From: Streptomyces sp. ALI-76-A
GTDB taxonomy: Bacteria > Actinomycetota > Actinomycetes > Streptomycetales > Streptomycetaceae
Length of the DNA: 64,000 bases
Reading direction: 5' to 3'
Assembly (NCBI RefSeq): GCF_030287445.1
Contig: NZ_JASVWB010000002.1
Coordinates: 6,696,001-6,760,000, forward strand
The position numbers were made by a program, and so were the translations under genes. This document shows positions 17,473-27,025 of this stretch, piece after piece; position 1 is the first letter of the stretch, and each line of letters begins with the position of its first letter. The notes beneath the pieces are model-generated. The model saw only the letters and a program-made list of their open reading frames with translations, made no database searches and was not told the origin of the DNA.

Positions 17473-18585
17473 TCAGCTCGGCTCGACGAGTCCCTTGGCG
17501 TCCCGGGCCAGCGCGGTGAGGCGGGAGATCGCCCGGAAGTACTTCTTGCGGTAGCCGCCGTTCAGCATCTCGTCGCTGAACAGCCGGTCGAACGGCAGAC
17601 CGGAGGCGAGCACCGGGACTTCACGGTCGTAGAGCCGGTCCGCGAGCACGACGAGCCGGAGGGCCGTCGACTGGTCGGGCACCGCCCGGACGTCGGTGAG
17701 GCAGACGGCCCGCAGGTCGTCGGTCAGGGCGCCGTAGCGGCTGGGGTGGACCCGCGCGAGGTGCTCCAGCAGCCCCGGGAAGGCGTCGAGGGAGGCGCCC
17801 GGGGTGGCGTGGGCGGCCCGGGTGACCTGCTCGTCGCTGTACGGGGGCGGAGCCTCGGGCAGCCCGCGGTGGCGGTAGTCCTCGCCGTCGATGCGCAGGG
17901 CGCGGAAGCGGGCGGACAGGCCCTGGATCTCGCGCAGGAAGTCGGCGGACGCGAAGCGGCCCTCGCCGAGCTTGCCCGGAAGGGTGTTGGAGGTGGCGGC
18001 GAGCGCGACGCCCGCGTCGACGAGCTTGCCGAGCAGGGTCGAGACGAGCACCGTGTCGCCGGGGTCGTCCAGCTCGAACTCGTCGATGCACAGCAGGCGG
18101 TGGCCGGAGAGGGTGCGCACGGTCTGCTGGAAGCCGAGGGCGCCGACGAGGTTGGTCAGTTCCACGAACGTGCCGAACGCCTTGAGCGCGGGCTCGGCCG
18201 GGGTGGCGTGCCACAGCGACGCCAGCAGGTGTGTCTTGCCGACGCCGTACCCGCCGTCGAGGTAGACGCCACGGGGTCCGGCCGGTGTCTTCGGCGCCTT
18301 CGCCCGGCCGAGGCCGAAGAAGCCGCGCCGGCCGGCGCCGGTGGCGTGCGCCCCGCCCAGTCCCGCCGCGAAGGTCTCCAGGACGCGGACCGCCTCGGTC
18401 TGGCTGGGCTGGTTCGGGTCCGGGAGATAGGTGTCGAACCGCACCGAGTCGAACCGCGGCGGCGGCACCATCTCGGCGACCAGCCGGTCCGCGGGGACAC
18501 GCGGCTCGCGGGCGCACAGGGACAGCGGGGCGGCGTCGGCCGTGGGGCCGGATCCGGACGGGGCGGGGGTGGTGGACACGATCAC
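17473..18585 (-). CDS. zapE: Cell division protein ZapE (AFG1-type AAA ATPase)
   Basis: AAA+ ATPase of 370 residues. Walker A is GGYGVGKT (111-118), Walker B is LLCIDEFELDDPGD, sensor 1 is ALAATSNTLP, and the conserved C-terminal end reads FDRLFSDEMLNGGYRKKYFR and ISRLTALA. This matches ZapE/AFG1, which in Proteobacteria assists division under stress; the actinobacterial role is untested. GTG start at 18585. It is divergent from the pyrimidine reductase gene, with a 98-base intergenic region between. Confidence 0.9.
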   Translation of the reverse strand: MIVSTTPAPSGSGPTADAAPLSLCAREPRVPADRLVAEMVPPPRFDSVRFDTYLPDPNQPSQTEAVRVLETFAAGLGGAHATGAGRRGFFGLGRAKAPKTPAGPRGVYLDGGYGVGKTHLLASLWHATPAEPALKAFGTFVELTNLVGALGFQQTVRTLSGHRLLCIDEFELDDPGDTVLVSTLLGKLVDAGVALAATSNTLPGKLGEGRFASADFLREIQGLSARFRALRIDGEDYRHRGLPEAPPPYSDEQVTRAAHATPGASLDAFPGLLEHLARVHPSRYGALTDDLRAVCLTDVRAVPDQSTALRLVVLADRLYDREVPVLASGLPFDRLFSDEMLNGGYRKKYFRAISRLTALARDAKGLVEPS

Positions 18586-18683
18586 CCATGCTAGGCCCTG
18601 TCCGAAGCGGGCAGGGCGGCGCCTCGGGCGCGGGCCCGCCGCTCAGAAGTGACGTTTCCCTCCCGCGTGGAACACTGCACGGC

Positions 18684-19478
18684 ATGCGACGTCTGTTCCC
18701 TGTGACCGAAGAGACAGCGGCCCGGACCCGGGAGGATGCCGAGTGGTCCCTCGCGGAGCTGGCCGAGGCCTACGCCTATCCCGCGCTCGGGCCGGCGGCC
18801 GGGCCGGGCGGGCCCGGGGTCTGGCTGCGGGCCAACATGGTCTCCACGCTCGACGGGGCCGGCCAGCACGACGGCCGCTCGCACCCCATCTCCGGCGCGG
18901 CCGACATGCGGATCTTCGGCACCCTGCGGGCCCTGGCGGACGTCGTGGTCGTCGGCGCGGAGACGGTACGCCAGGAGGGGTACCGTCCGGCCCGCGCGCG
19001 GGCGGAGTTCGCGGCGGCGCGGCAAGCCGCGGGGCAGGGGCCCGCACCCGCGATCGCGGTGGTCAGCGCCGGCCTGGACCTGGACTTCTCGCTGCCGCTG
19101 TACGCCTCGCCGCTGGTCCCCACCCTGATCCTCACGGGCGCCGCGGCTCCCCCGGACCGGATCGCCGCGGCCCAGCAGGCGGGCGTCCGGGTGGTGACCG
19201 CCGGGGACGGCGTCGGCGTGGAGCCCGCCCGTGCGGTCCGCGCCCTCGCGGAGCTGGGACACACCCGGCTGCTCACCGAGGGCGGCCCGCGTCTGCTCGG
19301 CCAGCTGGTGGCCGCCGGGGTGCTGGACGAGCTGTGCCTGACCGTGGCCCCGATGCTCACCGCGGGGGACGCGCAGCGCATCGCCGGCGGGCCACCGGTC
19401 GCGGTGCCGCAGCGGTTCGTCCTGGCGTCCCTGCTGGAGGAGGAGGGTTTCCTGTTCGGCCGGTACCGCCGGTCCTGA
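18684..19478 (+). CDS. RibD C-terminal domain reductase (pyrimidine reductase family)
   Basis: 264 residues from ATG at 18684. The RibD-C/dihydrofolate reductase-like fold is shown by VWLRANMVSTLDGAGQHDGR, MRIFGTLRALADVVVVGAETVR, and HTRLLTEGGPRLLGQLVAAGVLDELCLTVAPML. RibD-C domains reduce a ribosylamino-pyrimidine in riboflavin synthesis, but the stand-alone actinobacterial paralogues usually lack proof of that role. No other riboflavin gene is close. Confidence 0.87.
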   Translation: MRRLFPVTEETAARTREDAEWSLAELAEAYAYPALGPAAGPGGPGVWLRANMVSTLDGAGQHDGRSHPISGAADMRIFGTLRALADVVVVGAETVRQEGYRPARARAEFAAARQAAGQGPAPAIAVVSAGLDLDFSLPLYASPLVPTLILTGAAAPPDRIAAAQQAGVRVVTAGDGVGVEPARAVRALAELGHTRLLTEGGPRLLGQLVAAGVLDELCLTVAPMLTAGDAQRIAGGPPVAVPQRFVLASLLEEEGFLFGRYRRS

Positions 19479-19704
19479 GCCGGGCCCGGTCGTACCGCTC
19501 ACCCGGAACAGGTCCGGAAAAGGGGGGATTGTCACCATCGTCCCGACATCGTCGGAATATGTCGTTCCGTACATCGTCCGGCCGGGCACACTGAGTCCGG
19601 CAGTACCCGTGTGATCTCGGGGCAGGATGGTTTCGGCAGGGGCCGGGCACCCGGCTCACGGAGGAGAGAAGACCCGCCGGTCTTCGAAGGAGAAGGGGCG
19701 CCTG
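19479..19704. other. Intergenic region carrying a promoter
   Basis: 226 bases without a gene. The segment is AT-richer than its surroundings at 19510-19575 (AAAAGGGGGGATTGTCACC, then TCGTCGGAATATGTCG), as expected of the promoter for the downstream GTG-start gene. GAAGGAGAAG at 19685-19694 is its ribosome site. No riboswitch was recognised. Confidence 0.4.
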
Positions 19705-20178
19705 GTGTTCACAAGCGTTTTGATGATCGAGAAAGCCCTGACGTCCGCCGACGTGGAGTTCGTCACCACCTTGCACGGGGACGAGCCGGTCGCCTTCTAC
19801 GTGCTGCTGCAACCGCGCGGCGACCAGGCCGACCGGCTGCTGCGCGCCATCGACGACGTGGCGCTCGGCGAACTCGACGAAGCCGCCCGGGAGGGGGAGA
19901 CCCCCGAGGGCCAGGAGGCGCGAGGCCCGGCCGAGCAGGCCCTGGACGTGTCCCTGAGAGCTCTGCGCGCGGCCGGCAGCGAGGCCGCGGGCAAGCTGAT
20001 CGAGGACCATCCGCTGGACGTGCTGAAGGCGCTGGTCGACGAGACCGGCGCCGACGAGGTGATCGTGCTGACGGACCCCCACTACGTGGAGGAGTTCTTC
20101 CACCGGGACTGGGCGTCCCGGGCGCGGCACAAGGTCGGGGTGCCGGTGCTGAAGCTGTTCTCGCACAGCAAGGCGTAG
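19705..20178 (+). CDS. Conserved actinobacterial protein of unknown function
   Basis: 157 residues from GTG at 19705, supported by GAAGGAG ten bases upstream. Start MFTSVLMIEKALTSADVEFV, middle ALDVSLRALRAAGSEAAGKL and DPHYVEEFFHRDWASRAR near the end suggest an alpha/beta UspA-like or IGPS-like small fold; homologues are sometimes misnamed indole-3-glycerol phosphate synthase. It ends 114 bases before murC in the same direction. I cannot assign a role. Confidence 0.7.
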   Translation: MFTSVLMIEKALTSADVEFVTTLHGDEPVAFYVLLQPRGDQADRLLRAIDDVALGELDEAAREGETPEGQEARGPAEQALDVSLRALRAAGSEAAGKLIEDHPLDVLKALVDETGADEVIVLTDPHYVEEFFHRDWASRARHKVGVPVLKLFSHSKA

Positions 20179-20291
20179 CGGCGGGGCCGTCCGCGGCGCC
20201 CCTCACCGGGGCCGGCCGCCGCACGCAATAGGCTGGGGGCGCGTCCGTTCCCGGGCGCGCTCACCGTCGTACCACTTGGGGAGAAACGCGC

Positions 20292-21683
20292 ATGGCACCC
20301 GGCCTTCCTACCGCCATGGACCGACCGCACTTCATCGGCATCGGCGGCGCCGGGATGTCGGGGATCGCGAAGATCCTCGCCCAGCGCGGGGCGAAGGTGG
20401 CGGGCAGTGACGCCAAGGAGTCCGCGACCGCCGAGGCGCTGCGCGCGCTGGGCGCGACCGTGCACATCGGGCACGCGGCGGAGCACCTGGCGGACGACGC
20501 CACCTGTGTCGTCGTCTCGTCGGCGATCCGGGCCGACAACCCGGAGCTGGCGCGGGCGGCCGAGCTGGGCATTCCGGTGGTCCACCGTTCGGACGCGCTC
20601 GCCCGCCTGATGGACGGTCTGCGCCCGATCGCGGTCGCCGGCACCCACGGCAAGACCACGACCACGTCGATGCTGGCCGTGTCGCTGAGCGAGCTGGGTC
20701 TGAAGCCGTCGTACGCGATCGGCGGCGACCTGGACGCGCCCGGCTCCAACGCCCTGCACGGTGACGGCGAGATCTTCGTCGCCGAGGCGGACGAGTCGGA
20801 CCGCAGCTTCCACACGTACGCCCCCGAGGTCGCGATCGTCCTCAACGTCGAACTGGACCACCACGCCAACTACGCCTCCATGGATGATATCTACGAGTCC
20901 TTCGAGACGTTCGCGGGCAAGATCGTGCCCGGCGGCACGCTGGTGATCACGGCGGACCACGAGGGCGCGCGGGAGCTGACGCGGCGGCTGGCCGGATCGG
21001 TGCGGACGGTGACGTACGGGGAGTCCGAGGACGCCGACGTGCGGATCCTGTCGGTGCGGGCGCAGGGCCTGAAGAGCGAGGTCACGGCCGTCCTGGACGG
21101 CGAGGAGCTCACCTTCGGGGTCTCCGTGCCCGGCCGGCACTACGCGCACAACGCGGTGGCCGCCCTGGTGGCGGGCGTGGCGCTGGGCCTTCCGCCCGGG
21201 GCGCTGGCCCGGGCCCTGGGCGCGTACACCGGGGTGAAGCGGCGCCTCCAGCTGACCGGTGAGGCGGCGGGCGTGCAGGTCGTGGACTCCTACGCCCACC
21301 ACCCGACCGAGATGACGGCCGACCTGGAGGCGATGCGCGCGGCGGTCGGTGACGCCCGGATCCTGGTCGTCTACCAGCCGCACCTGTTCTCCCGCACCCA
21401 GGAGCTGGGCAGGGAGATGGGCGAGGCCCTCGCCCTGGCGGACTCCTCGCTGGTCCTCGACATCTACCCGGCCCGCGAGGACCCGGTCCCCGGCGTCACC
21501 AGCGCCCTGGTCGTCGAGGCGGCCCGGGCCGCGGGCGCGGACGTGACGGCGGTCGCCGACCAGGGCGAGGTGCCGGAGCGCGTCGCGGGAATGGCGAAGC
21601 CCGGTGATCTCGTTCTCACCATGGGCGCGGGTGACGTGACGGACCTCGGCCCGCGGATCCTGGACCGTCTCGCACAGAAGTAG
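20292..21683 (+). CDS. murC: UDP-N-acetylmuramate-L-alanine ligase
   Basis: Adds L-Ala to UDP-MurNAc, the first amino acid of the peptidoglycan stem peptide. N-terminal Rossmann motif GIGGAGMSGIAKILAQRG, ATP loop GTHGKTTTTSM, DESDRSF, NVELDHHANY, HYAHNAVAAL, and RRLQLTGEAAGVQVVDSYAHHPTE complete the Mur ligase pattern. Start chosen at the ATG with GGGGAGAAA seven bases ahead. 463 residues, full length. It is unlinked to the main dcw cluster in this window. Confidence 0.95.
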   Translation: MAPGLPTAMDRPHFIGIGGAGMSGIAKILAQRGAKVAGSDAKESATAEALRALGATVHIGHAAEHLADDATCVVVSSAIRADNPELARAAELGIPVVHRSDALARLMDGLRPIAVAGTHGKTTTTSMLAVSLSELGLKPSYAIGGDLDAPGSNALHGDGEIFVAEADESDRSFHTYAPEVAIVLNVELDHHANYASMDDIYESFETFAGKIVPGGTLVITADHEGARELTRRLAGSVRTVTYGESEDADVRILSVRAQGLKSEVTAVLDGEELTFGVSVPGRHYAHNAVAALVAGVALGLPPGALARALGAYTGVKRRLQLTGEAAGVQVVDSYAHHPTEMTADLEAMRAAVGDARILVVYQPHLFSRTQELGREMGEALALADSSLVLDIYPAREDPVPGVTSALVVEAARAAGADVTAVADQGEVPERVAGMAKPGDLVLTMGAGDVTDLGPRILDRLAQK

Positions 21684-21697
21684 AGGGGTTGGCGAAC

Positions 21698-22105
21698 ATG
21701 TCGTACGACGTCGAGAAGCCGGACGAGCAGTGGCGCGCGGAGCTGACCCCGGCCGAGTACGCCGTCCTGCGCCAGGCGGGGACGGAGCCCGCCTTCACCG
21801 GTGAGTACACGGACACCAAGACCGAGGGTGTCTACTCCTGCCGTGCCTGCGGCGCCGAACTGTTCACCTCCACCACGAAGTTCGAGTCCCACTGCGGCTG
21901 GCCGTCCTTCTACGACCCGAAGGACACCGACGCGGTGGAGCTGATCGCCGACCGGTCCCACGGGATGGTGCGGACCGAGGTGCGGTGTGCGCGGTGCGGA
22001 TCGCACCTCGGGCACGTGTTCGAGGGTGAGGGCTATCCGACCCCCACGGACCAGCGGTACTGCATCAACTCGGTCTCGCTGCGGCTCACCCCCCAGGCGG
22101 ACTGA
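21698..22105 (+). CDS. msrB: Peptide-methionine (R)-S-oxide reductase
   Basis: Reduces oxidised methionine in proteins. 135 residues. Structural zinc is held by CRAC and CARC pairs, HCGWPSF and FEGEGYPTPTDQRYCINS complete the fold, with catalytic Cys in RYCINS. ATG at 21698 with AGAGGGG nine bases upstream. It begins 14 bases after murC and is probably cotranscribed. Its end is only nine bases from the convergent lipoprotein gene. Confidence 0.94.
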   Translation: MSYDVEKPDEQWRAELTPAEYAVLRQAGTEPAFTGEYTDTKTEGVYSCRACGAELFTSTTKFESHCGWPSFYDPKDTDAVELIADRSHGMVRTEVRCARCGSHLGHVFEGEGYPTPTDQRYCINSVSLRLTPQAD

Positions 22106-22114
22106 GCCACAGGG

Positions 22115-23395
22115 TCACCCGCCGGGGCCCGCGCACAGGTGCTCCGGCGGGCGGAACGAGCGGTCGTCGGGTGACTGCTCGTCCACCTGGGCGCGCACCG
22201 TGTCCAACTGGCTCAGCAGCGCGCTGAGATGGCCGTCCTCGGGATTCCGGAGAAACTCGACGACCGCTTGGTGGAAGGCGTCCCGCAGCTCGGGTGGCAT
22301 GGCGTCCGAGGCGTCGAAGCAGAGGGTGTCGGCGCCCGAGGTGAGCAGGGTGTCGATCTCGCGCTCGATGGGGTCCGTGGGCGTCGGCCCGGTGGCGCTC
22401 GGGAACAGCGGTCGCACGGCCGGGCCCGCCTCCGCCCACCAGCGCGCCCGCCCGTCCGGGCTCGACAGCCGCTCCACCAGTTCCGGGGCCGCGGGGTCGT
22501 CGCTGAAGACGGCGGCCATGTCACCGGCCACCTCGTACGTGTCGCGGTACTCGGCCGGCCCCTTCAGGAAGCGGGCCGACGGCTGCACCTGGATGTCGTC
22601 GTCCGCGTAGAGGTACCGGATGAACGCGCTCTGGTGCTCGTGGGTGCAGTCGAACTCGGGGGAGTCGAGCAGGCCGCGCGGTCCGGCGGGCCCGGCGGAG
22701 CCCTCGAACGACGTGGTGAGGGACTGTTCGACCGACCGGGCGGAACGGTCGCCGAGCAGCCGGGCCCAGGTCGTCCAGGCCCGCCGCACGGCCGGGTCGC
22801 GCCAGCTGAGCCTGCTGGTGGCCCACTGCTCGTAGCGGGTCGGGCCCGCCTGGTGGAGCAGGATGTCCTCGATCCAGTCGGTGCCGGGCCAGCCGGTGGT
22901 GGCCTGCGAGGCGAGGCCCACGCACCAGACCGGGGCGTCGTCCGGCGCCCCCTTCCTGCTCCACACCAGGCTCTTCAGGTCGACCTTCAGCGGCACCCAG
23001 TAGGTGTCGCGTTTGTCGTCCACGCGCAGCGTCGGCGCCCACGGTTCGTACGCGCGTTCCTCGGCCTGGTCGGTGAGGGGCTTGAGCTGGTCGCGGCGGG
23101 CGTATTCGGTGAGTTCGCCGATGCTGTTGAGGATCGCCACGTCCGGCGGGTCGTCGGCCTCCAGCTGTGAGACCAGGGTCTCGCGCAGCGAGCGGGTGCC
23201 CTCGTAGGTGTACGTCCGGCCCGTCCCGTCGTCGAGCCGCTCCAGGGCGGACTCGAAGGCCTCGCCCTCCGGCCCGGTCCACGGCCCCAGCACGACGAGG
23301 GGCGCGGGCGTGTCGGCGGAACAGCCGGGGACGAGCGCCAGCAGACAGGCCACCGTCAACAGGGTGCGCAGGACACGGCTCGGCACCTTGTTCAT
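22115..23395 (-). CDS. Solute-binding lipoprotein in the PknG/GlnX-like operon
   Basis: 426 residues with a lipobox (LLALVPGCS) and a type-I-like binding fold: LVVLGPWTGPEGEAFESAL, DDPPDVAILNSIGELTEYAR, VPLKVDLKSLVWSRKG, WPGTDWIEDILLHQ. It ends the minus-strand operon; its ATG overlaps the stop of the membrane gene (ATGA). In Mycobacterium tuberculosis a lipoprotein (GlnH), a membrane protein (GlnX) and PknG form one sensory pathway. The gene order and coupling here match that, although this binding protein looks like a sugar or polyamine-type rather than a glutamine-type receptor. Ligand unknown. Confidence 0.82.
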   Translation of the reverse strand: MNKVPSRVLRTLLTVACLLALVPGCSADTPAPLVVLGPWTGPEGEAFESALERLDDGTGRTYTYEGTRSLRETLVSQLEADDPPDVAILNSIGELTEYARRDQLKPLTDQAEERAYEPWAPTLRVDDKRDTYWVPLKVDLKSLVWSRKGAPDDAPVWCVGLASQATTGWPGTDWIEDILLHQAGPTRYEQWATSRLSWRDPAVRRAWTTWARLLGDRSARSVEQSLTTSFEGSAGPAGPRGLLDSPEFDCTHEHQSAFIRYLYADDDIQVQPSARFLKGPAEYRDTYEVAGDMAAVFSDDPAAPELVERLSSPDGRARWWAEAGPAVRPLFPSATGPTPTDPIEREIDTLLTSGADTLCFDASDAMPPELRDAFHQAVVEFLRNPEDGHLSALLSQLDTVRAQVDEQSPDDRSFRPPEHLCAGPGG

Positions 23396-24594
23396 ACGGC
23401 GGCTCCCGGTCGGGTCACCACGAGGTACTCGCGGCGGTAGACGTGCAGGGCGCCGCCCACCAGTCCGGCGCCGGCCAGCCCCACGGGGAACACGAAGGGG
23501 GCGGTCCCGTCCAGGAGGGCGAGCCGCCCGTCGGCGAGAACGTCGTCGAACCGGTCGGCCAGCACCTCGATGCCCCGCGGGAGCGGGGCACGGAAGGGAT
23601 AGTCCTCGGCGACCGTCTCGACCCGGGGCGAGGTCTCCTCGGCGAGCGCCCGCGCCACGGGCAGGGTCTGCCGCTGCGCGTGCTGCGCGAGCAGCGCGTC
23701 GGCCGCAAGGAGCGGCACGGCGAGCAGCGGCAGGGCGCCGGCCGCCAGCGGGACGCTCAGCCGGATCCGGAAGCGGCGGCGCAGGAAGACCAGGGTGCGC
23801 CAGAGCCCGACGGTGAACAGCGCCAGGGCGAGCCCGGACACCGCGGCGGCGGTCAGCACGCCGTCGCCCCAGCCCGCCCGGTCCGCGAGCCGCTCGCGCA
23901 GCTGTCGTTCCAGACCCGCCACCCGGTCCACGATCGCGGTCGCGCTGGAGCCGGTCTGCGCCGGGCACGGCGGGTAGCGCTCCCGCCGGTGCTCGGCGCG
24001 GACCGGGCGGGAGCAGAGGATGGTGCGGGCGGACGCCAGACGGGCCTTGCGCAGGACCGCGTCGTCGGCCTGCTGGGCCTGGCCGATGTCTCCTGTGAAG
24101 TCCACGACCAGCGCGGACACCACGCGCAGCTCCTGCTCCTCGGCCACCGTCAGCGCTCCGCTGCGCGCGACCTGGTTCAGGCTCTGCGTCGCCCGCGCCA
24201 CCCGGGTCCGGTACCGCTCGCTGAGCTCGCCGATCCGCACCGCCTGCCCCGCGCGGAGGATCCGCACGGCCTCGCCCTGCGCGATGAACAGCGAGGCCCT
24301 GGCGTCCGCGAGACCGACCAGCGCGGGCGCCAGCCGGTCCCGCAGGTACGCCGAGTCGCCCCGTACGTCCGCGTAGGCCCAGCCGAACGCGCCGAACCCC
24401 ACCACGGCGAGCAGCGGCAGCGCGACGAGCCGGTCCCGCAGGAACTCACGGTTGCGCCGGCCCGCCGCCGTCGGCCACGTGTAGCGCCGGACGCGGCGGG
24501 CGAGTTCGGCGGCGACGGCGAACACGGCCCGGACACCGCGCGGAGCGGGTGAGCGCCGGCCGGCACCCGCCCGGGGCCACCTCCCCCGCCTCAC
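23392..24594 (-). CDS. GlnX-like membrane sensor protein
   Basis: 400 residues with four hydrophobic spans: LVALPLLAVVGFGAFGWAYA, VLTAAAVSGLALALFTVGLW, VPLAAGALPLLAVPLLAADA, and PFVFPVGLAGAGLVGGAL. Between the first and second spans lies a ~150-residue helical extracytoplasmic loop with five cysteine-free helices except for TILCSRPVR and YPPCPAQ. This is the topology of GlnX, which couples a lipoprotein to PknG. GTG at 24594 overlaps the kinase stop (GTGA) and its own stop overlaps the lipoprotein start, so all three are translationally coupled. Homology to GlnX is inferred from topology and context. Confidence 0.72.
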   Translation of the reverse strand: MRRGRWPRAGAGRRSPAPRGVRAVFAVAAELARRVRRYTWPTAAGRRNREFLRDRLVALPLLAVVGFGAFGWAYADVRGDSAYLRDRLAPALVGLADARASLFIAQGEAVRILRAGQAVRIGELSERYRTRVARATQSLNQVARSGALTVAEEQELRVVSALVVDFTGDIGQAQQADDAVLRKARLASARTILCSRPVRAEHRRERYPPCPAQTGSSATAIVDRVAGLERQLRERLADRAGWGDGVLTAAAVSGLALALFTVGLWRTLVFLRRRFRIRLSVPLAAGALPLLAVPLLAADALLAQHAQRQTLPVARALAEETSPRVETVAEDYPFRAPLPRGIEVLADRFDDVLADGRLALLDGTAPFVFPVGLAGAGLVGGALHVYRREYLVVTRPGAAV

Positions 24595-26897
24595 TCGTGG
24601 GCCGTCCGACGGCTCCTCGCGGTCTTCGCCGACGGGGTGTGGGCGACCGTCCGGAGCCAGTCGGTGAGCCTCTTTCCGAGCCATGGGCTGTCCCTGTGAT
24701 GTCGGAAGGCCGGCGGGCGGACCTCGTAGGCGCGGTCGAGCAGCGTCTCGGCGACGGCCGCGTCCTCGGGCACGGGGGACCGGGCGGCCTGGTGGGCGAG
24801 GGCGAGATACAGCCGGGACAGGTCCCGGCGCAGGCCGGGTTCGTCGGACGGCAGACCGAGCCGTACGTCGGCGGCGGCGGCCAGCGCGGCCAGGCCCGGC
24901 GGGTGGAGGGCGCCGCGCGCGAGGGCGTACCGCACGGTCTCCCACACCTCCGTCGTCATCCGGACCCTGGCCTGCTCGTCGGTCAGTCCGTGCGCGTGGA
25001 AGAGCCGGGCCAGCCGCTCCAGCACCTCGTGCAGCCGCTCGGCGACCTCGTCGGCGCGTTCGGCGGTGCGCACGTGCTCCACTCCCACGCGGACGGCGGC
25101 GGTACGGGCGGCGGTGCGGTGCCGTGAGTGCTGCGGCACCGCGTCGAGGGCCCGTACGGCCTCGTCCCGGGCCTGTTCGCCGCCCAGCGCGAGGCTGGCC
25201 CGCACCGCGCCGAACACCGCGCTGCCCAGCGACGGGTTGCGCAGCCGGACCGCCTCGTAGAACGTGAGCGCCTCGTGCCAGCGGCCCAGGCGCTCGGCGC
25301 AGTAGCCGAGTGCGAGCTTCGGCGCGTACTCACCCGGTATGGCCGCGTACACCCGGTCGAAGTGCCGCCGCGCCGCCGTCACGTGGTCCCGGGCGAGCGC
25401 GAGCAGCCCGCGGTGCCAGTCGAGCCGCCAGTCGTACGGGGCGCGCTCCGGTCCGATCAGCGCCTCGGCGGATCTCAGCTCCCGCAGGGCGTCCTCGGTC
25501 GCGCCGCGGGAGGCCCGCAACCGCACGCGGCAGCGCAGCAGATGGACCTCCGGCGACTCCCGCCAGTCCCCGGTGTGCTGGAGCAGCGCCTCCGGATCGG
25601 CGTCGGCGAGCCGGCTCAGCTCCGCGTGGTGGGCGTCGTCCGGGTCGGGCCGGGGCACGGGCAGCCGTCGCGCGACGTCGGTGGGCGACGGCGGCGCGAA
25701 CGCCGCGGGGGTGTCCGGCGTGGCCCAGCGGGCCGGGGGCGGCGCGGACCCCAGCTCGCCGTCCAGGGCGTACGGCGACTGGAGGAACAGCGGTGACGGC
25801 TCGAAGGTCTCCGTCCCGGTGCGCAGGGACCGCAACTCCCGGAAAACGCCTCGCAGTTGCTCCTCCATCTCGCGGGCGGTGGCGAACCGTTCGGCCGGCT
25901 CGGCGCGGGTCGCGCGGTGCAGGACGCGGGCGAGCGAGAGGAGACCGAGCCCGCGGGGAGCGGGTGTCGTCATCGCGTGGGCCTCGGGGAACGCGGGGTC
26001 GTCGGGGTCGGTGGGGGTGTCCAGCCCGCTGAGCATGCTCAGCGAGCCCAGTTCGGCCAGATCCTTCGGGGAGCGTCCCAGTCCGCTCAGCCGCCGCAGT
26101 GTCTCGCCGAGGCTGAACAGGTCGTCCTGGCCGGTGGATTCGCCGTTCGGGCCGACGGTCGGGGCGCGGAACCCCTCCGTGGTGGGGCCGGGGAGGCCGG
26201 CCGCGCGGACGCTTCCCACGTCGACGATCTTCGTCGTGGTGCCGTCGTGCATCACGTTGTCCGGTTTCAGGTCGCCGTAGACCTTCCCGAGCCGGCGGTC
26301 GTGCAGATGGCCGAGGGCGGCGAGGATGCGCACCCCGTAGGCGAGCACGAACTCGTGGAAGCGGCTGCCGCCGAACTCGGCCGGGTTCACCTGGGCCCGG
26401 GCCCGCACCTCCTCCAGCGTGAGCCCGTCCACGTACTGCAGGACGAGGAAGTCGCCGACCTCGGGGTGGTGCCCGTAGTTGAACACCCGGATGATGTCGT
26501 CGTGGTTGAGGTCGACCAGGGCCCGCCGCTCCCGGACCAGGGCGCCCGCCGCCTGGCCGGGGTGCAGGATCTTGATGGCGACCTCGCGGTGGTCGACCTC
26601 GGTGTCGAGCGCCAGGTAGACCTCGCCCATCCCGCCGTAGCCGAGCGAGCGCATCAGCCGGTACTGCCCGGCCAGCAGTTGTCCCGGCGGCAGCGGGAGC
26701 CCTTCGTCCGGCTCGGCGCCCCGGGACGCGGCTCGCTCCAGCAGGGTGATCGTGGGCAGCAGGCTCGGGTCGGGGCTCTCCTCGGGAAGCTCCACGTGCG
26801 CGGCCCGCAGATAGGGGGCCATCACGACGAGCTGCCCGAACGGCCCGCCGGAATCCGGCGGTTCACCGGACGCGTCCTTCCCCGAAGCCCCCTCCAT
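24591..26897 (-). CDS. PknG-type serine/threonine protein kinase with TPR-like C-terminus
   Basis: N-terminal ~75 residues carry no rubredoxin CxxC pairs, unlike mycobacterial PknG. The kinase domain follows: Gly loop GYGGMGEVYL (86-95), VAIK Lys109, YGDLKPDNVM for the catalytic loop (no HRD Arg, as in PknG), and VDVGSV replacing DFG, close to the PknG DLG type. A TPR-like region (residues ~420-750) ends the protein. It is predicted to phosphorylate a FHA protein such as GarA and respond to the coupled GlnX-like sensor. ATG at 26897 is chosen; no strong ribosome site is visible. It lies 128 bases after the 774-residue gene. Confidence 0.87.
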   Translation of the reverse strand: MEGASGKDASGEPPDSGGPFGQLVVMAPYLRAAHVELPEESPDPSLLPTITLLERAASRGAEPDEGLPLPPGQLLAGQYRLMRSLGYGGMGEVYLALDTEVDHREVAIKILHPGQAAGALVRERRALVDLNHDDIIRVFNYGHHPEVGDFLVLQYVDGLTLEEVRARAQVNPAEFGGSRFHEFVLAYGVRILAALGHLHDRRLGKVYGDLKPDNVMHDGTTTKIVDVGSVRAAGLPGPTTEGFRAPTVGPNGESTGQDDLFSLGETLRRLSGLGRSPKDLAELGSLSMLSGLDTPTDPDDPAFPEAHAMTTPAPRGLGLLSLARVLHRATRAEPAERFATAREMEEQLRGVFRELRSLRTGTETFEPSPLFLQSPYALDGELGSAPPPARWATPDTPAAFAPPSPTDVARRLPVPRPDPDDAHHAELSRLADADPEALLQHTGDWRESPEVHLLRCRVRLRASRGATEDALRELRSAEALIGPERAPYDWRLDWHRGLLALARDHVTAARRHFDRVYAAIPGEYAPKLALGYCAERLGRWHEALTFYEAVRLRNPSLGSAVFGAVRASLALGGEQARDEAVRALDAVPQHSRHRTAARTAAVRVGVEHVRTAERADEVAERLHEVLERLARLFHAHGLTDEQARVRMTTEVWETVRYALARGALHPPGLAALAAAADVRLGLPSDEPGLRRDLSRLYLALAHQAARSPVPEDAAVAETLLDRAYEVRPPAFRHHRDSPWLGKRLTDWLRTVAHTPSAKTARSRRTAHE

Positions 26898-27025
26898 GCG
26901 TCCACAGAATAGACGTGCGGGCCGGAAATGCCCCCCGTGCCGCATGAGGAGGTGGTGTGTCCAAGTCATCCCCGCCCGGCGTCACGTCACCGCCGACGCC
27001 GGGCCACCGGCCCGGACCGGCCGGC